6,636 nucleotides of DNA from contig DHJN01000266.1 in assembly GCA_002404345.1 (NCBI GenBank), positions 1,715 to 8,350 on the forward strand, in the 5' to 3' direction. The notes under the pieces are model-generated. The model was not told the DNA's origin and did no database searches. It saw nothing but the letters and a program-made list of their open reading frames with translations. Below, piece by piece: positions 1 through 6,187 of the stretch. Position 1 is the first letter of the stretch; each line of letters opens with the position of its first letter. Position numbers and translations under genes: made by a program. The DNA is from Actinobacteria bacterium UBA4719. GTDB taxonomy: Bacteria > Actinomycetota > Actinomycetes > Actinomycetales > Dermatophilaceae.

Positions 1-214
1 CAGCAACGACCTGACCACCCAGCCCGAACAGGCGCAACCAAAGACCCCAGTGGAAAAGCCGGACAGACCGGCGACTACCTCACGCCCCCACGGCGAACAC
101 CCAATCAGAATCGCACTCACCCACCCGCGAATACTTCATCGGTGGATCGAGGCTCAGTGGTGTCCACGAACGCCTGTGTTGAGCGTGGAATCCATCAGCA
201 GCAGGGGATCTCAC

Positions 215-988
215 GTGTTGTATCAACGAGCGAATCTACGCAAAACGGGACGGATCCTCCTTCTCTCCTCCGGGCTCGGCCTAGCGCTGGCCGCCGGTGT
301 CACTAACCCGGCGGTGGCCCACCAAGGCGCGGCCTCCTCGCCACAGCAGATAAGCAACGCTCGCGCAAACCCTGGGGGCGGGACGAGTGGCGACACGAGC
401 GTCAACTCTGGCGACGACAGCGGCGACGAAAACGGCGACGACGACAGCGCCGACGATAACGGTGCCGACGACACCGCTGACGACAACAGGGGCGAAGGGT
501 CGGAGTGCCGGTCGTCGGATGCGTGCCCGCCGGTGAACAACCCGCCGCCGGTGGTTGTCGTGGACAACCCGCCGCCGGTGGTTCCGGTCGATAACCCGCC
601 GCCGGTGGTTCCGGTGGACAATCCTCCGCCGGTGGTCACGCCGGTGGTCACCCTGCCGAAAGTGGTGGTCACGCCGGTAGTCACCCTGCCGAGAGTGGTC
701 AACTCGCCGGTAGTTACCCTGCCGAAAGTGGTCACACCGCCGAGGGACCCGCCGGCTGTTGTCACCCTGCCGAAGGTCGCGCCAGCTCTGGTCACCCTGC
801 CGAAGGTCAGAAGGGCCCTGGTCGAGCAGTTTTCCGCGCGCCGGGCAACGAACCCGTTGCCCACGTCAGCAGCGGCTGGCGAAGCCGACACGAGCGGACA
901 GCTCGTCGCCGGGGGCGTCACGGCATTCGCCGGGTTCCTCGTTCTCGGGACAGCGTTCGTGCTGCGCCGCCGTGAGGGTGATGCATAG
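215..988 (+). CDS. Secreted, probably cell-wall-anchored Asp-rich and Pro/Val-repeat surface protein
   Basis: I chose the GTG at 215 (257 residues) over the in-frame GTG at 50. It has an AGGGG Shine-Dalgarno at 203-207 and places a signal peptide at the N-terminus: basic residues 5-13 (RANLRKTGR), a hydrophobic core at 14-29, and a likely cleavage after AVA at residue 35. Next come a low-complexity Asp/Gly/Asn/Ser stretch at about residues 55-97, four NPPPVV units and five VTLPK/R units. The C-terminus reads LPTSA (215-219), a hydrophobic span (about 230-250), then RRR and the end. That is the order of a sortase signal, but LPTSA departs from LPxTG, so covalent anchoring is inferred; simple membrane anchoring is the alternative. 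I recognise no enzymatic domain. The repeats suggest a stalk crossing the envelope, and the acidic part might bind cations. The hairpin at 992-1011 closes the gene. The start and secretion are fairly secure; the function is unknown. Confidence 0.75.
   Translation: MLYQRANLRKTGRILLLSSGLGLALAAGVTNPAVAHQGAASSPQQISNARANPGGGTSGDTSVNSGDDSGDENGDDDSADDNGADDTADDNRGEGSECRSSDACPPVNNPPPVVVVDNPPPVVPVDNPPPVVPVDNPPPVVTPVVTLPKVVVTPVVTLPRVVNSPVVTLPKVVTPPRDPPAVVTLPKVAPALVTLPKVRRALVEQFSARRATNPLPTSAAAGEADTSGQLVAGGVTAFAGFLVLGTAFVLRRREGDA
539..640 (+). repeat. 27-bp tandem repeat, unit NPPPVVPVD
   Basis: Three full 27-bp units start at 539, 566 and 593, with a partial fourth from 620. Each encodes NPPPVV(P/V)VD. 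Copies 2 and 3 differ at only a few bases, mostly third positions, while copies 1 and 4 are more diverged. The period is a multiple of three, so gain or loss of units by slippage keeps the frame. The array lies wholly inside the surface-protein gene and encodes a stiff, proline-rich segment. Confidence 0.85.
641..808 (+). repeat. Degenerate repeat, five copies of VTLPK/RV
   Basis: Five copies of a motif encoding (P/A)(V/L)VTLP(K/R)V follow directly after the NPPPVV array. The first three are about 33-36 bp apart, and the last two are separated by more diverged linkers. Each copy adds one Lys or Arg, so this segment is basic, in contrast to the acidic stretch before the arrays. Copies drift more than in the first array, which suggests older duplication. 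Confidence 0.75.
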
Positions 989-991
989 CCG

Positions 992-1011
992 GGCAAGTCG
1001 CGGCACTTGCC
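992..1011 (+). terminator. Hairpin after the surface-protein gene, likely terminator
   Basis: GGCAAGT (992-998) pairs perfectly with ACTTGCC (1005-1011) across a six-base loop, CGCGGC. It begins three bases after the TAG at 986-988. No long T-run follows, only GTTTC, which is common for actinobacterial terminators. The recognisable hipA remnant starts within the right arm, so the remnant appears fused directly onto the end of this transcription unit. Confidence 0.55.
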
Positions 1012-1683
1012 GTTTCGGGATCACCCTGGCCGCAGCGGCGCCCGGCCTCACCCCCGGGCCGTCACTGCATTCCTGCAAGGTCTGCTCGCCGAGGGCAACC
1101 TGCGCGAGAACCTCGCGTTCGAGGCGTCGATCACCCCCGACGACGTGTTCGGCATGGTGTCGGCCTACGGTCGGGATACCGCCGGCGCGGCCACAATGGT
1201 CGGCCTGAGCACCATCACCGCCGTCGTCACCCACTTCGAGGGGGTACGAGCCTTGGTTATCTCCCGCTACGACCGCAGCATCACCGCCGGCGGCCAGGTG
1301 GAGCGGGTGCATCAGGAGGACACGGCTCAGGCACTCGGACTGGACACGCGGGACATGAACCGCAAGTTCCAGCGCGGCAAGAACCTGCCCTCCCTGAGGG
1401 CGATCGCCGCGGTCTTGCGCAACGGCGGTCAGGAACCGGATCCTTCGCGATGGACGTCAACAGTCGGCGCGCCATGACCACCCTGACCGGGGCGGACCTG
1501 CTGGCCGAGGCGAATTCCTGGCCCCTGACGGGACGTCGGGCACACCGCGTCGTCCACAACACTCTCGCCACGCTCGAGGCTGCGCTAGAGGACATCGACC
1601 GGGACCTGCACCCGGGAGTAAAGGAGGGTGCCTGGTCCACGGTTGAGTCACGCACCAAGGACCTGCTCGCCACTTTGGACTGA
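1007..1683 (+). pseudogene. hipA: hipA-type serine/threonine kinase toxin remnant, start and catalytic core deleted
   Basis: Three pieces of a HipA-family protein lie in order. Piece 1 (about 1007-1185) carries the N-terminal-domain signature PRAVTAFLQGLLAEGNLREN followed by GRDTAGA. Piece 2 (about 1186-1440, same frame) carries VGLSTITAVVTHFEGVRAL, then ISRYDR, then the HQED motif and KFQRG. Piece 3 (about 1441-1683, next frame) carries FAMDVNS, then TGADLLAEANSWPL and a helical tail ending at the TGA at 1681-1683. HipA proteins are usually about 400 residues. Missing here are roughly the first 40 residues, about 90-100 residues between pieces 1 and 2 (the ATP-binding-loop region), and about 100 residues between pieces 2 and 3 that normally hold the NxDxHxKN catalytic and metal-binding segment. 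The second junction also shifts the frame. The only start is a TTG inside a hairpin arm, and no hipB antitoxin gene is adjacent. Kinase activity is not possible from this locus. The lengths of missing segments are my recall of the family, not an alignment. Confidence 0.8.
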
Positions 1684-1775
1684 CGGCTCTTGCGCGCCGC
1701 GTCGCACCCATCGCGGCCCTCGCCGCAGTCATCTGCATGCCGTGTCTCGTTGGTGGGCAGGTGCTGCTTCTGAAC

Positions 1776-1794
1776 AACCGCGATGGCCTCGGTT
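1776..1794 (-). terminator. Possible terminator after the AlbA_2 regulator
   Basis: Read on the minus strand just past the TGA of the 1795-3552 gene, AACCG and CGGTT form a five-base-pair stem with a nine-base loop, followed by GTT. The stem is short. Its position right after the stop, between two convergent genes, is the main support. The rest of 1684-1775 shows no other structure I can defend. Confidence 0.3.
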
Positions 1795-3552
1795 TCATTT
1801 CTGTGTTGGCGGCTTGTGCACGGACCTCCGCGTCGTGCTTTTCGGCTCCTCGGTCTTTGCAGAGAAGTTAGACCCAGGTCCGTACCGCACCCCGGGGCCA
1901 GCGGTCTTGTCGTCGATCTTGCTCAGTAGCTCACGCGTCTGCATGTCTTTCAGCAGGTCGCGCGCCTGGTAGACGTTGAGATCGAAGAGCCGTCGGAGTG
2001 TCTGGTTGGTGATATGGCCGTACTCGTTGACGTGCTGGATCACCTTCTGGTCGATGCCATCACTTCCGCGACGGTGATAGGTCACGGCACGTCCCATTCC
2101 TGCAAGGGAAGAGGCGGTTAAGGAGTACGTCGGGAACGGTCGGCGCGCGCTCCGGCGACTGGGCTCAATGAGCGCCGCATGCACCATGCGCTCCAAAACT
2201 GTTTGCGCTTCGGATGCCGATCGCTGGATTCGTGGCGCCAGGCTGTCAGCCGACAAGGTCCTTTTCCCTCGCAAGGCCGACAGCCCGAGAAGAACCTCGA
2301 GGTCACCACCCTGAACGGGGTCAAGGTCGGTGCTGACGAACCGCGCAAAGCTGTCATTCCCGGTGCCGCCTTGCAACACGACATCCACGCGCATCCCGTC
2401 ATCCCGGAAGTCTGGCGGTGGCTTCCCCATCCGCAGCACCTCGCGATAGACGCGGTCGACGCCCTGACCCGTGCGCTCAGCGACCTGAAGGGTGGTCACT
2501 GTCTCCAGGAGAAGCCGGTTTCTCGGTGTCGATGGGTGGGTGAGGATGTTCTCCGGAGTGACGCCGAACACCAAGCCACCGGGGCTGCTCACGACGAGCT
2601 GTTCGGGGGAGTGCTCCAGGTCAACGGACCCATCGACCTGATAGTCACGGTGGACCAAGGCGTTGACGACGAGCTCCCGCACCGCGCTGTTCGGATAGTC
2701 ATACAGCTGAAGCTGCACGCCTCCTGCAGTGTTGATGGGATGGACTGCGCGCCGTGTCTCGACCGCATCAAGGAGTCGCTCCACGGCGGTCAGAATGGGC
2801 TTGGCCTCGCGCAGGCGTGAACTTGCCTCGCTTCCGGGCGTGGGCCGGTACTGATACGCGTACCCGTAGGACGCGATCGACTCCCGGATCATGTCCTCCC
2901 AGCCGACCAGCAGGAGACCGGCATTGGTGATCTTGTCATCGGGTGTCATGAGGCGCAGGTCCCTCAGCAGGCTGACGTCGTCAGCCTTTGCCGCATCGTC
3001 TCGTCCGGCGCCTCGTAGGAGTCGGCGCACGCGGGCCATCTCATCGGGGTTGATCGCTGTCAGGTTGCAACCAGATGTCTCGGCGGACCAGTCATAGAGG
3101 CCACGCGACGCCAAGGCCTGCTTCTGTTCTTGAGGCGGGAAAGGCTGGCATTGCGTGCCCACTCGCCGGGTCGCCGTTCCCTTGGCGTTGGCGTAGAAGG
3201 TGGCACCGCGCGGGGCGGTGATCACGAGCAACCGGACGCCGTCCTTGACTGTTTCGTCCACGGGAACGGACAAGGGGGGTCGCGTCCGGTCGAAGACACC
3301 TCTGACAACCAAGTCCGGAGTAACGGCTGAACTAACGCCCTGGAGCGAGCCCTGTGGGCCCGGCACGTCTCTTACGCCGAGGACGACCTGACCGCCGTCT
3401 GCGTTGGCCAGGCAGACCACGGCATCTGCGAGGATCTCGAACGTCCGTTTGAGTGACGGATCTTCTTGTTTGAACTCCAGGTGGTTGCTCTCCAACGCAC
3501 CGGCCGACTCGCCAGCACGCAGCCGAATGAGAGCCTCTTCGATCTCGGTCAT
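1795..3552 (-). CDS. AlbA_2 (Schlafen-like) / HATPase_c_4 / winged-helix ATP-binding regulator, 585 aa
   Basis: Domains run in the order known for COG2865-type predicted regulators. Residues about 20-145 are an AlbA_2 (Schlafen-type) domain with the LEFK signature at 25-28 and the strand LANADGGQVVLGV at 48-60. Residues about 280-395 are a GHKL-type ATPase fold: N-box RELVVNALVHRDY at 292-304, a degenerate glycine turn SSPGGL at 322-327, and RTGQGVDRVYRE at 360-371. Residues about 500-550 resemble a winged helix (ITNQTLRRLFDLNVYQARDL), and a second helical segment lies at about 415-465. The tail after 560 is basic and low in complexity. The ATG at 3552 is preceded by AAGG at a suitable distance. 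Length and domain order are normal, with no frame breaks. Such proteins are predicted ATP-dependent nucleic-acid binders or regulators, often found in accessory or defence regions. The actual target is unknown. Autoregulation through the upstream repeats is plausible. Confidence 0.85.
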   Translation of the reverse strand: MTEIEEALIRLRAGESAGALESNHLEFKQEDPSLKRTFEILADAVVCLANADGGQVVLGVRDVPGPQGSLQGVSSAVTPDLVVRGVFDRTRPPLSVPVDETVKDGVRLLVITAPRGATFYANAKGTATRRVGTQCQPFPPQEQKQALASRGLYDWSAETSGCNLTAINPDEMARVRRLLRGAGRDDAAKADDVSLLRDLRLMTPDDKITNAGLLLVGWEDMIRESIASYGYAYQYRPTPGSEASSRLREAKPILTAVERLLDAVETRRAVHPINTAGGVQLQLYDYPNSAVRELVVNALVHRDYQVDGSVDLEHSPEQLVVSSPGGLVFGVTPENILTHPSTPRNRLLLETVTTLQVAERTGQGVDRVYREVLRMGKPPPDFRDDGMRVDVVLQGGTGNDSFARFVSTDLDPVQGGDLEVLLGLSALRGKRTLSADSLAPRIQRSASEAQTVLERMVHAALIEPSRRSARRPFPTYSLTASSLAGMGRAVTYHRRGSDGIDQKVIQHVNEYGHITNQTLRRLFDLNVYQARDLLKDMQTRELLSKIDDKTAGPGVRYGPGSNFSAKTEEPKSTTRRSVHKPPTQK

Positions 3553-3563
3553 GTTTTGACCTT

Positions 3564-3613
3564 AGTTTGAGAGAGCGTCACATGACGACACTTCCTCAAA
3601 CTTTCTCAAACTC
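3564..3613 (-). promoter_or_regulatory. Putative operator of the AlbA_2 gene: three AGTTTGAG sites and a palindrome
   Basis: On the minus strand, upstream of the ATG at 3552, AGTTTGAG occurs at 3612-3605 and again at 3602-3595, exactly one helical turn (10 bp) apart. A third copy lies in the opposite orientation at 3564-3571 and touches the AAGG ribosome-binding site. Between them sits CGTCA-CA-TGACG (3576-3587). A protein bound to the outer sites would span the leader and mask translation initiation. I see no convincing -10/-35 pair. The repeats are directly visible; their role as an operator, probably for the adjacent regulator itself, is inferred. Confidence 0.55.
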
Positions 3614-3659
3614 AGGTGGTGGAGCCCGGCCACTCGTCGAAGGGCTCCCCCGAAGGTGA

Positions 3660-4075
3660 GCAACGGGGCGGGCGTCTCGCCCACAAGTCCCGAACGCCGC
3701 CCAGGGCGTCGATCCCCTCGACGCGACCCGCACCCATCTTGAGCTCTTCGCCCGCTACCTGGAGGACGATCGGGGCAACGGTCCGGCCTCTGTCCACCGC
3801 CGCCTGTCCACGATCACCTGCTTCTACCGCATCGCCGAGATCGACGACTACCTGAGCAGGTCTCCGGCCACTCACCTTCGCCTCCCGCGCGTCTACCGCG
3901 ATGAGACCAAGACGTTGGGCTTGGACCGCCTCGAGCTTGGCGCAATCCTGGCCGCGGCCCGCCTGGATCCGCACGTTGCAGGCCTCAGAGACCCGCAGGC
4001 CGAGCAGGCCGAGCATCGTGATCAGAGCGGCGTCAGATGGGGTGGATGCGCCGTGGACGCAGGGCGAGATGGTGG
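3660..4075 (+). pseudogene. Tyrosine recombinase (integrase) N-terminal remnant with an internal inversion
   Basis: From a stop at 3657-3659 the frame is open and encodes the SAM-like N-terminal DNA-binding domain of actinobacterial phage-type integrases. Signatures are THLELFARYLED, then ASVHRRLSTITCFYRIAE, RSPATHLRLPRV and LGLDRLELGAILAAARLD, ending at 3968. There is no start codon or N-terminal arm, so the 5' end is lost. The next expected piece of the protein is encoded on the opposite strand (separate entry). After about 4050 only a doubtful GRDGGYR remains before the vapC end. The catalytic Arg-His-Arg-Tyr part of the C-terminal domain is absent, so no recombinase can be made. It may once have mobilised part of this region. 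Confidence 0.75.
3969..4049 (-). other. Inverted segment of the integrase remnant
   Basis: Read on the minus strand, this stretch encodes SDAALITM followed by LGLLGLRVSEACNVRI. That is the start of an integrase catalytic domain, including the GLRVSEA box with the first catalytic arginine. It is exactly the segment expected to follow ARLD at 3968 on the plus strand. Flipping about 81 bp restores a continuous frame (ARLD-ASTPSD-AALITM). I found no inverted repeat at the breakpoints. Breakpoint positions are accurate to a few bases only. Confidence 0.7.
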
Positions 4076-4456
4076 TTACCGAAGCAGGCGGACACGGATG
4101 GGCAGTTCGAGGTCGGCCCATGCACGGTCGGCCGTCAGAACCTCGGCGGGCGTGCTGCGCACTGTCAGTGCCAGACAGCACCGATCACCCAACGACAGCG
4201 CACGTCCACCGGCTAGGGAACGCATGGCACCGGCCAGTTCGGCGTCCTCCTCGAGAACGGGCTCGATCGTGACACCGGCGGCGGCGAGCAGAGCACGAAC
4301 CCGGCTGACGTCGATGCTGGCGTCGATGAGCTTGCCGATGACCTCGGCCAGGTTCGCGGCGCCGAGAGCCGCGGAGCTCAGCTCGTCCGCGACGAGATCG
4401 GCGCCGGGCTCATCATGGACGAGAGCCAGAACCGCGGACGCATCCAGCACCGTCAT
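4076..4456 (-). CDS. vapC: VapC-type PIN-domain ribonuclease toxin
   Basis: This is a 126-residue PIN-domain protein of typical length. The metal-binding acidic residues of the family are all present: D5 in VLDASA, E38 in [10 protein letters not shown]91 in [11 protein letters not shown], and D110 in LTADRAW. PIN toxins of this type are Mg2+/Mn2+-dependent endoribonucleases that cut tRNA or rRNA and arrest growth when the antitoxin is degraded; the exact RNA target cannot be read here. The ATG at 4456-4454 overlaps the vapB TGA in an ATGA, pointing to translational coupling and co-transcription. The gene is intact, and its 3' end lies against the scrambled integrase remnant. The VapC family call is firm; subfamily and target are not. 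Confidence 0.9.
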   Translation of the reverse strand: MTVLDASAVLALVHDEPGADLVADELSSAALGAANLAEVIGKLIDASIDVSRVRALLAAAGVTIEPVLEEDAELAGAMRSLAGGRALSLGDRCCLALTVRSTPAEVLTADRAWADLELPIRVRLLR

Positions 4457-4698
4457 TCGGCAGCTGCGGCAGCGAGACGACGTTCGGCCAGTAGCTCGTC
4501 AACCAGCGACCGAGCCTTCGGAATGCTCGCCCCAAGCCCGCGCAGCTCAGCAACAGCGTCTTGCTGACGCTCGAGCACGAGGTGTTGGCCGGACAGATGT
4601 AGGTGCAGACGATCTCCGGGACTCAGACCCAGCGCTGCCCGGACGTCAGCCGGAATGACCAGTCGGCCCTGCTTGCCGAGTCTCAATGTGGCATCCAT
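4453..4698 (-). CDS. vapB: VapB antitoxin, AbrB/SpoVT-type DNA-binding domain
   Basis: I chose the ATG at 4698 (81 residues) over the upstream GTG at 4737 because the domain starts at once: [18 protein letters not shown], then [13 protein letters not shown], the swapped-hairpin AbrB fold at residues 3-45. The C-terminal half ([26 protein letters not shown]) is the helical part that wraps the partner PIN toxin in this family. VapB neutralises VapC and, as the complex, represses its own promoter. No good Shine-Dalgarno precedes the ATG. A CATACT -10-like hexamer ends six bases before it, so a leaderless transcript is possible (inference). The gene is intact, with a four-base overlap with vapC. 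Confidence 0.88.
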   Translation of the reverse strand: MDATLRLGKQGRLVIPADVRAALGLSPGDRLHLHLSGQHLVLERQQDAVAELRGLGASIPKARSLVDELLAERRLAAAAAE

Positions 4699-4734
4699 AT
4701 CCCAAGTATGCCACGAATGGACGCATGGTGCCAC
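4688..4734 (-). promoter_or_regulatory. Possible vapBC operator/promoter with three GTGGCA half-sites
   Basis: On the minus strand GTGGCA occurs at 4734-4729 and 4714-4709, 20 bp (two helical turns) apart. The inverse, TGCCAC, lies at 4693-4688, within the first codons of vapB. The middle site overlaps the CATACT -10-like hexamer at 4710-4705. This layout would suit repression by a VapB-VapC complex. Hexamers are short, so chance is a real alternative. Confidence 0.35.
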
Positions 4735-4749
4735 CAACTAGCTGGATGC

Positions 4750-5001
4750 TCAGACGGAGACGAGCACATTTCTGCCGGAACTTTGCGATCCGACAAGGCT
4801 CACCCATTCCCCTACCGTGGTCTCACGCGAAGCGCCCATTGGCGCCAGGGACACCCAGTCGGGGTGGGCGCCGGTGGAGCCCATCTGGGACGTCCAGATC
4901 AACTCGTCGGCGACCGCCACCGCGATGAGCAGGGCATCTCTTCCCTCGTCCAACTGGTCGGCAAACCGGCCCAACGTCGTCCGAACAGCGCACACGAGCA
5001 C
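4750..5001 (-). CDS. Unassigned small ORF or gene remnant, 83 aa
   Basis: A GTG-started frame encodes 83 residues including RFADQLDEGRDALLIAVAVA followed by DELIWTSQMGS. The same frame stays open upstream to a stop at 5151-5149, giving about 132 codons without another start. Third positions are mostly G or C and the composition looks like a soluble protein, which favours real coding history over chance. I recognise no family. It points the same way as vapB and ends about 50 bp before it, but no ribosome-binding site is clear. It may be the 3' part of a gene whose front was lost where the recombinase remnant begins, or a chance frame in GC-rich DNA. Confidence 0.3.
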   Translation of the reverse strand: MLVCAVRTTLGRFADQLDEGRDALLIAVAVADELIWTSQMGSTGAHPDWVSLAPMGASRETTVGEWVSLVGSQSSGRNVLVSV

Positions 5002-5072
5002 GACTGCCCCAGCGCGGTCACAGCGGTGGCCGGGTCCGTATGCCGTCGCGTGTCCAATGACGTGTCCGAAGG

Positions 5073-5930
5073 TTGTGGCATGCGTTGCCTCAACTTCTGA
5101 GTAGAAGCTCGAGCACCGAGACCCGGTCCGCGAGACCGTCCTCGTCCTTCAGTGCCGATGCCGGCACCTTGGCCCCCGGCGCCGGCGATACCGCCAAGCA
5201 GGAGGTCACCGTCGCCGGTCAACTCCTCACACATCTCGAGGAAAAGAACATCGCCTTCAAGCAGGTGACTCAGGCTGACATCGACGCCTGGCTGGTCGAC
5301 GGTCCCTCAACCCGCTACCTCGCCCGCGGCTTCGTCAAATGGGCCGCCAAAGCTGGCCACCTGCCAGTCGTAACGATCCCAAACCGCACCACCTGCACCT
5401 CCCCGATACTGAGCCAGGACGAACGGCTGTCTCTGATACGCCGTGTCCTACACGGCCAGGACATGCCGCTGGCACTACGGGTCGCCGCAACACTGCTGCT
5501 CCTCTACGCCCAGCCAGTCACCCGAATCAGCCGAATGCGCGTCGAGGATGTCGTCATCACTGACAAGGACATACGGATCCGGTTCGGGGCCGAGCCGGCC
5601 CATCTGCCAGGTCCCGTCGCAGACTGAGGTGTGTGGCGACGGCGGCCAACGCCGATTCCCCCTGGCTCTTCCCCGGCCGCGGGCCCGGACAGCCACTGAA
5701 CAGCCAATACCTCATGAGCCAACTCCGCCACAGCGGCATCCACCTGCTCGGTGCCCGTAACAGCGCCCTGCGTCAACTAGTTCTCGACATGCCCCCTGCA
5801 GTCGCCGCCCAAGCCCTGGGCTACAGCGCGCAAGTCACAGAGGAACACGCCCGCCACGCCGGCAAGACCTGGGTCACCTACGCCTCATACCGACACACCA
5901 GCGCCCGCCAGAACACCACAGACCCTTCAT
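5073..5930 (+). pseudogene. Degenerate tyrosine recombinase of an actinobacterial family, N-truncated and frameshifted
   Basis: Family-like sequence starts at about 5190 (AKQEVTVAGQLLTHLEEKNI, then VTQADIDAWLVDGPSTRYLA) and runs through LSQDERLSLIRRVLHG, LRVAATLLLLYAQPVTRIS and RMRVEDVVI to a TGA at 5625-5627. It resumes from about 5633 in another frame with NADSPWLFPGRGPGQPLNSQ, then LLGARNSALRQLVLDMP and QALGYSAQVTEEHARHAG, ending near WVTYASYRH at about 5910. A frameshift, probably with a small deletion, separates the halves. These proteins normally have a further N-terminal region of roughly 150-200 residues, which I cannot find upstream. The box I arginine is kept (TRISRM), but the usual HxxR box reads GARNSALR, which I believe is a family trait. 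Some annotations may list the two halves as separate genes. It is not similar to the 3660 remnant beyond the general fold. Confidence 0.75.
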
Positions 5931-5961
5931 GCACAACCGAGCCCCTCGACCGACCACCCGC

Positions 5962-6002
5962 GTTGGGTTTGACGTCAGCGGCGTCGTACCCGAGGACCCA
6001 AC
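5962..6002. repeat. Seven-base inverted repeat downstream of the recombinase remnant
   Basis: GTTGGGT (5962-5968) and ACCCAAC (5996-6002) are perfect complements across 27 bases. The loop itself is GC-rich and includes GACG/CGTC. It could be a weak terminator for the recombinase or a mobile-element end. No T-run follows. Apart from this, 5931-6187 holds no gene I can support, although one plus-strand frame stays open across it. Confidence 0.25.
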
Positions 6003-6187
6003 CCGCTACCCATCATGGACAGACGCTCATTCGGACTGCAATCCGCAACAGCCCGATACGCAATGGCGCCAGTAGGGTCGGCCAATGCGGGCGGTTAAGA
6101 GTCGGTGGGGGAGCAGTCCATCCTCTTGGGTATCCTCATAGTGTCGTACAAAGCTTCGTGGAAGCGCCTGCGCCACAACAAAGCAGT

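Noticed and set aside
58..72. GCCGG-ACAGA-CCGGC hairpin as a terminator of an upstream gene
   Set aside because: The stem is only five pairs with no T-run, and I cannot identify an upstream gene ending here. The region 1-214 otherwise shows only the ribosome-binding site of the surface gene.
539..808. Tandem repeats as a possible CRISPR array
   Set aside because: Units are contiguous, in frame and without unique spacers. They encode protein repeats.
223..996. Long minus-strand open frame (257 aa) rich in FGRVTTG repeats
   Set aside because: It is the antisense shadow of the surface-protein repeats. The plus strand has a signal peptide, ribosome-binding site and anchor, while this frame has only repeat-derived low complexity.
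2179..2820. Plus-strand open frame of 213 aa inside the AlbA_2 gene
   Set aside because: The minus strand encodes conserved domains throughout this stretch, and the plus frame has no recognisable motif.
1438..3970. GGATCC at both the hipA deletion joint (1438-1443) and the integrase inversion joint (3965-3970), as a shared breakpoint motif
   Set aside because: GGATCC also occurs near 253, 5575 and 6306 in undisturbed sequence, so its presence at two joints is likely chance.
3915..4658. Plus-strand open frame of 247 aa crossing vapC
   Set aside because: Only the first part up to 3968 is the integrase remnant. The rest is antisense to the inverted segment, vapC and vapB.
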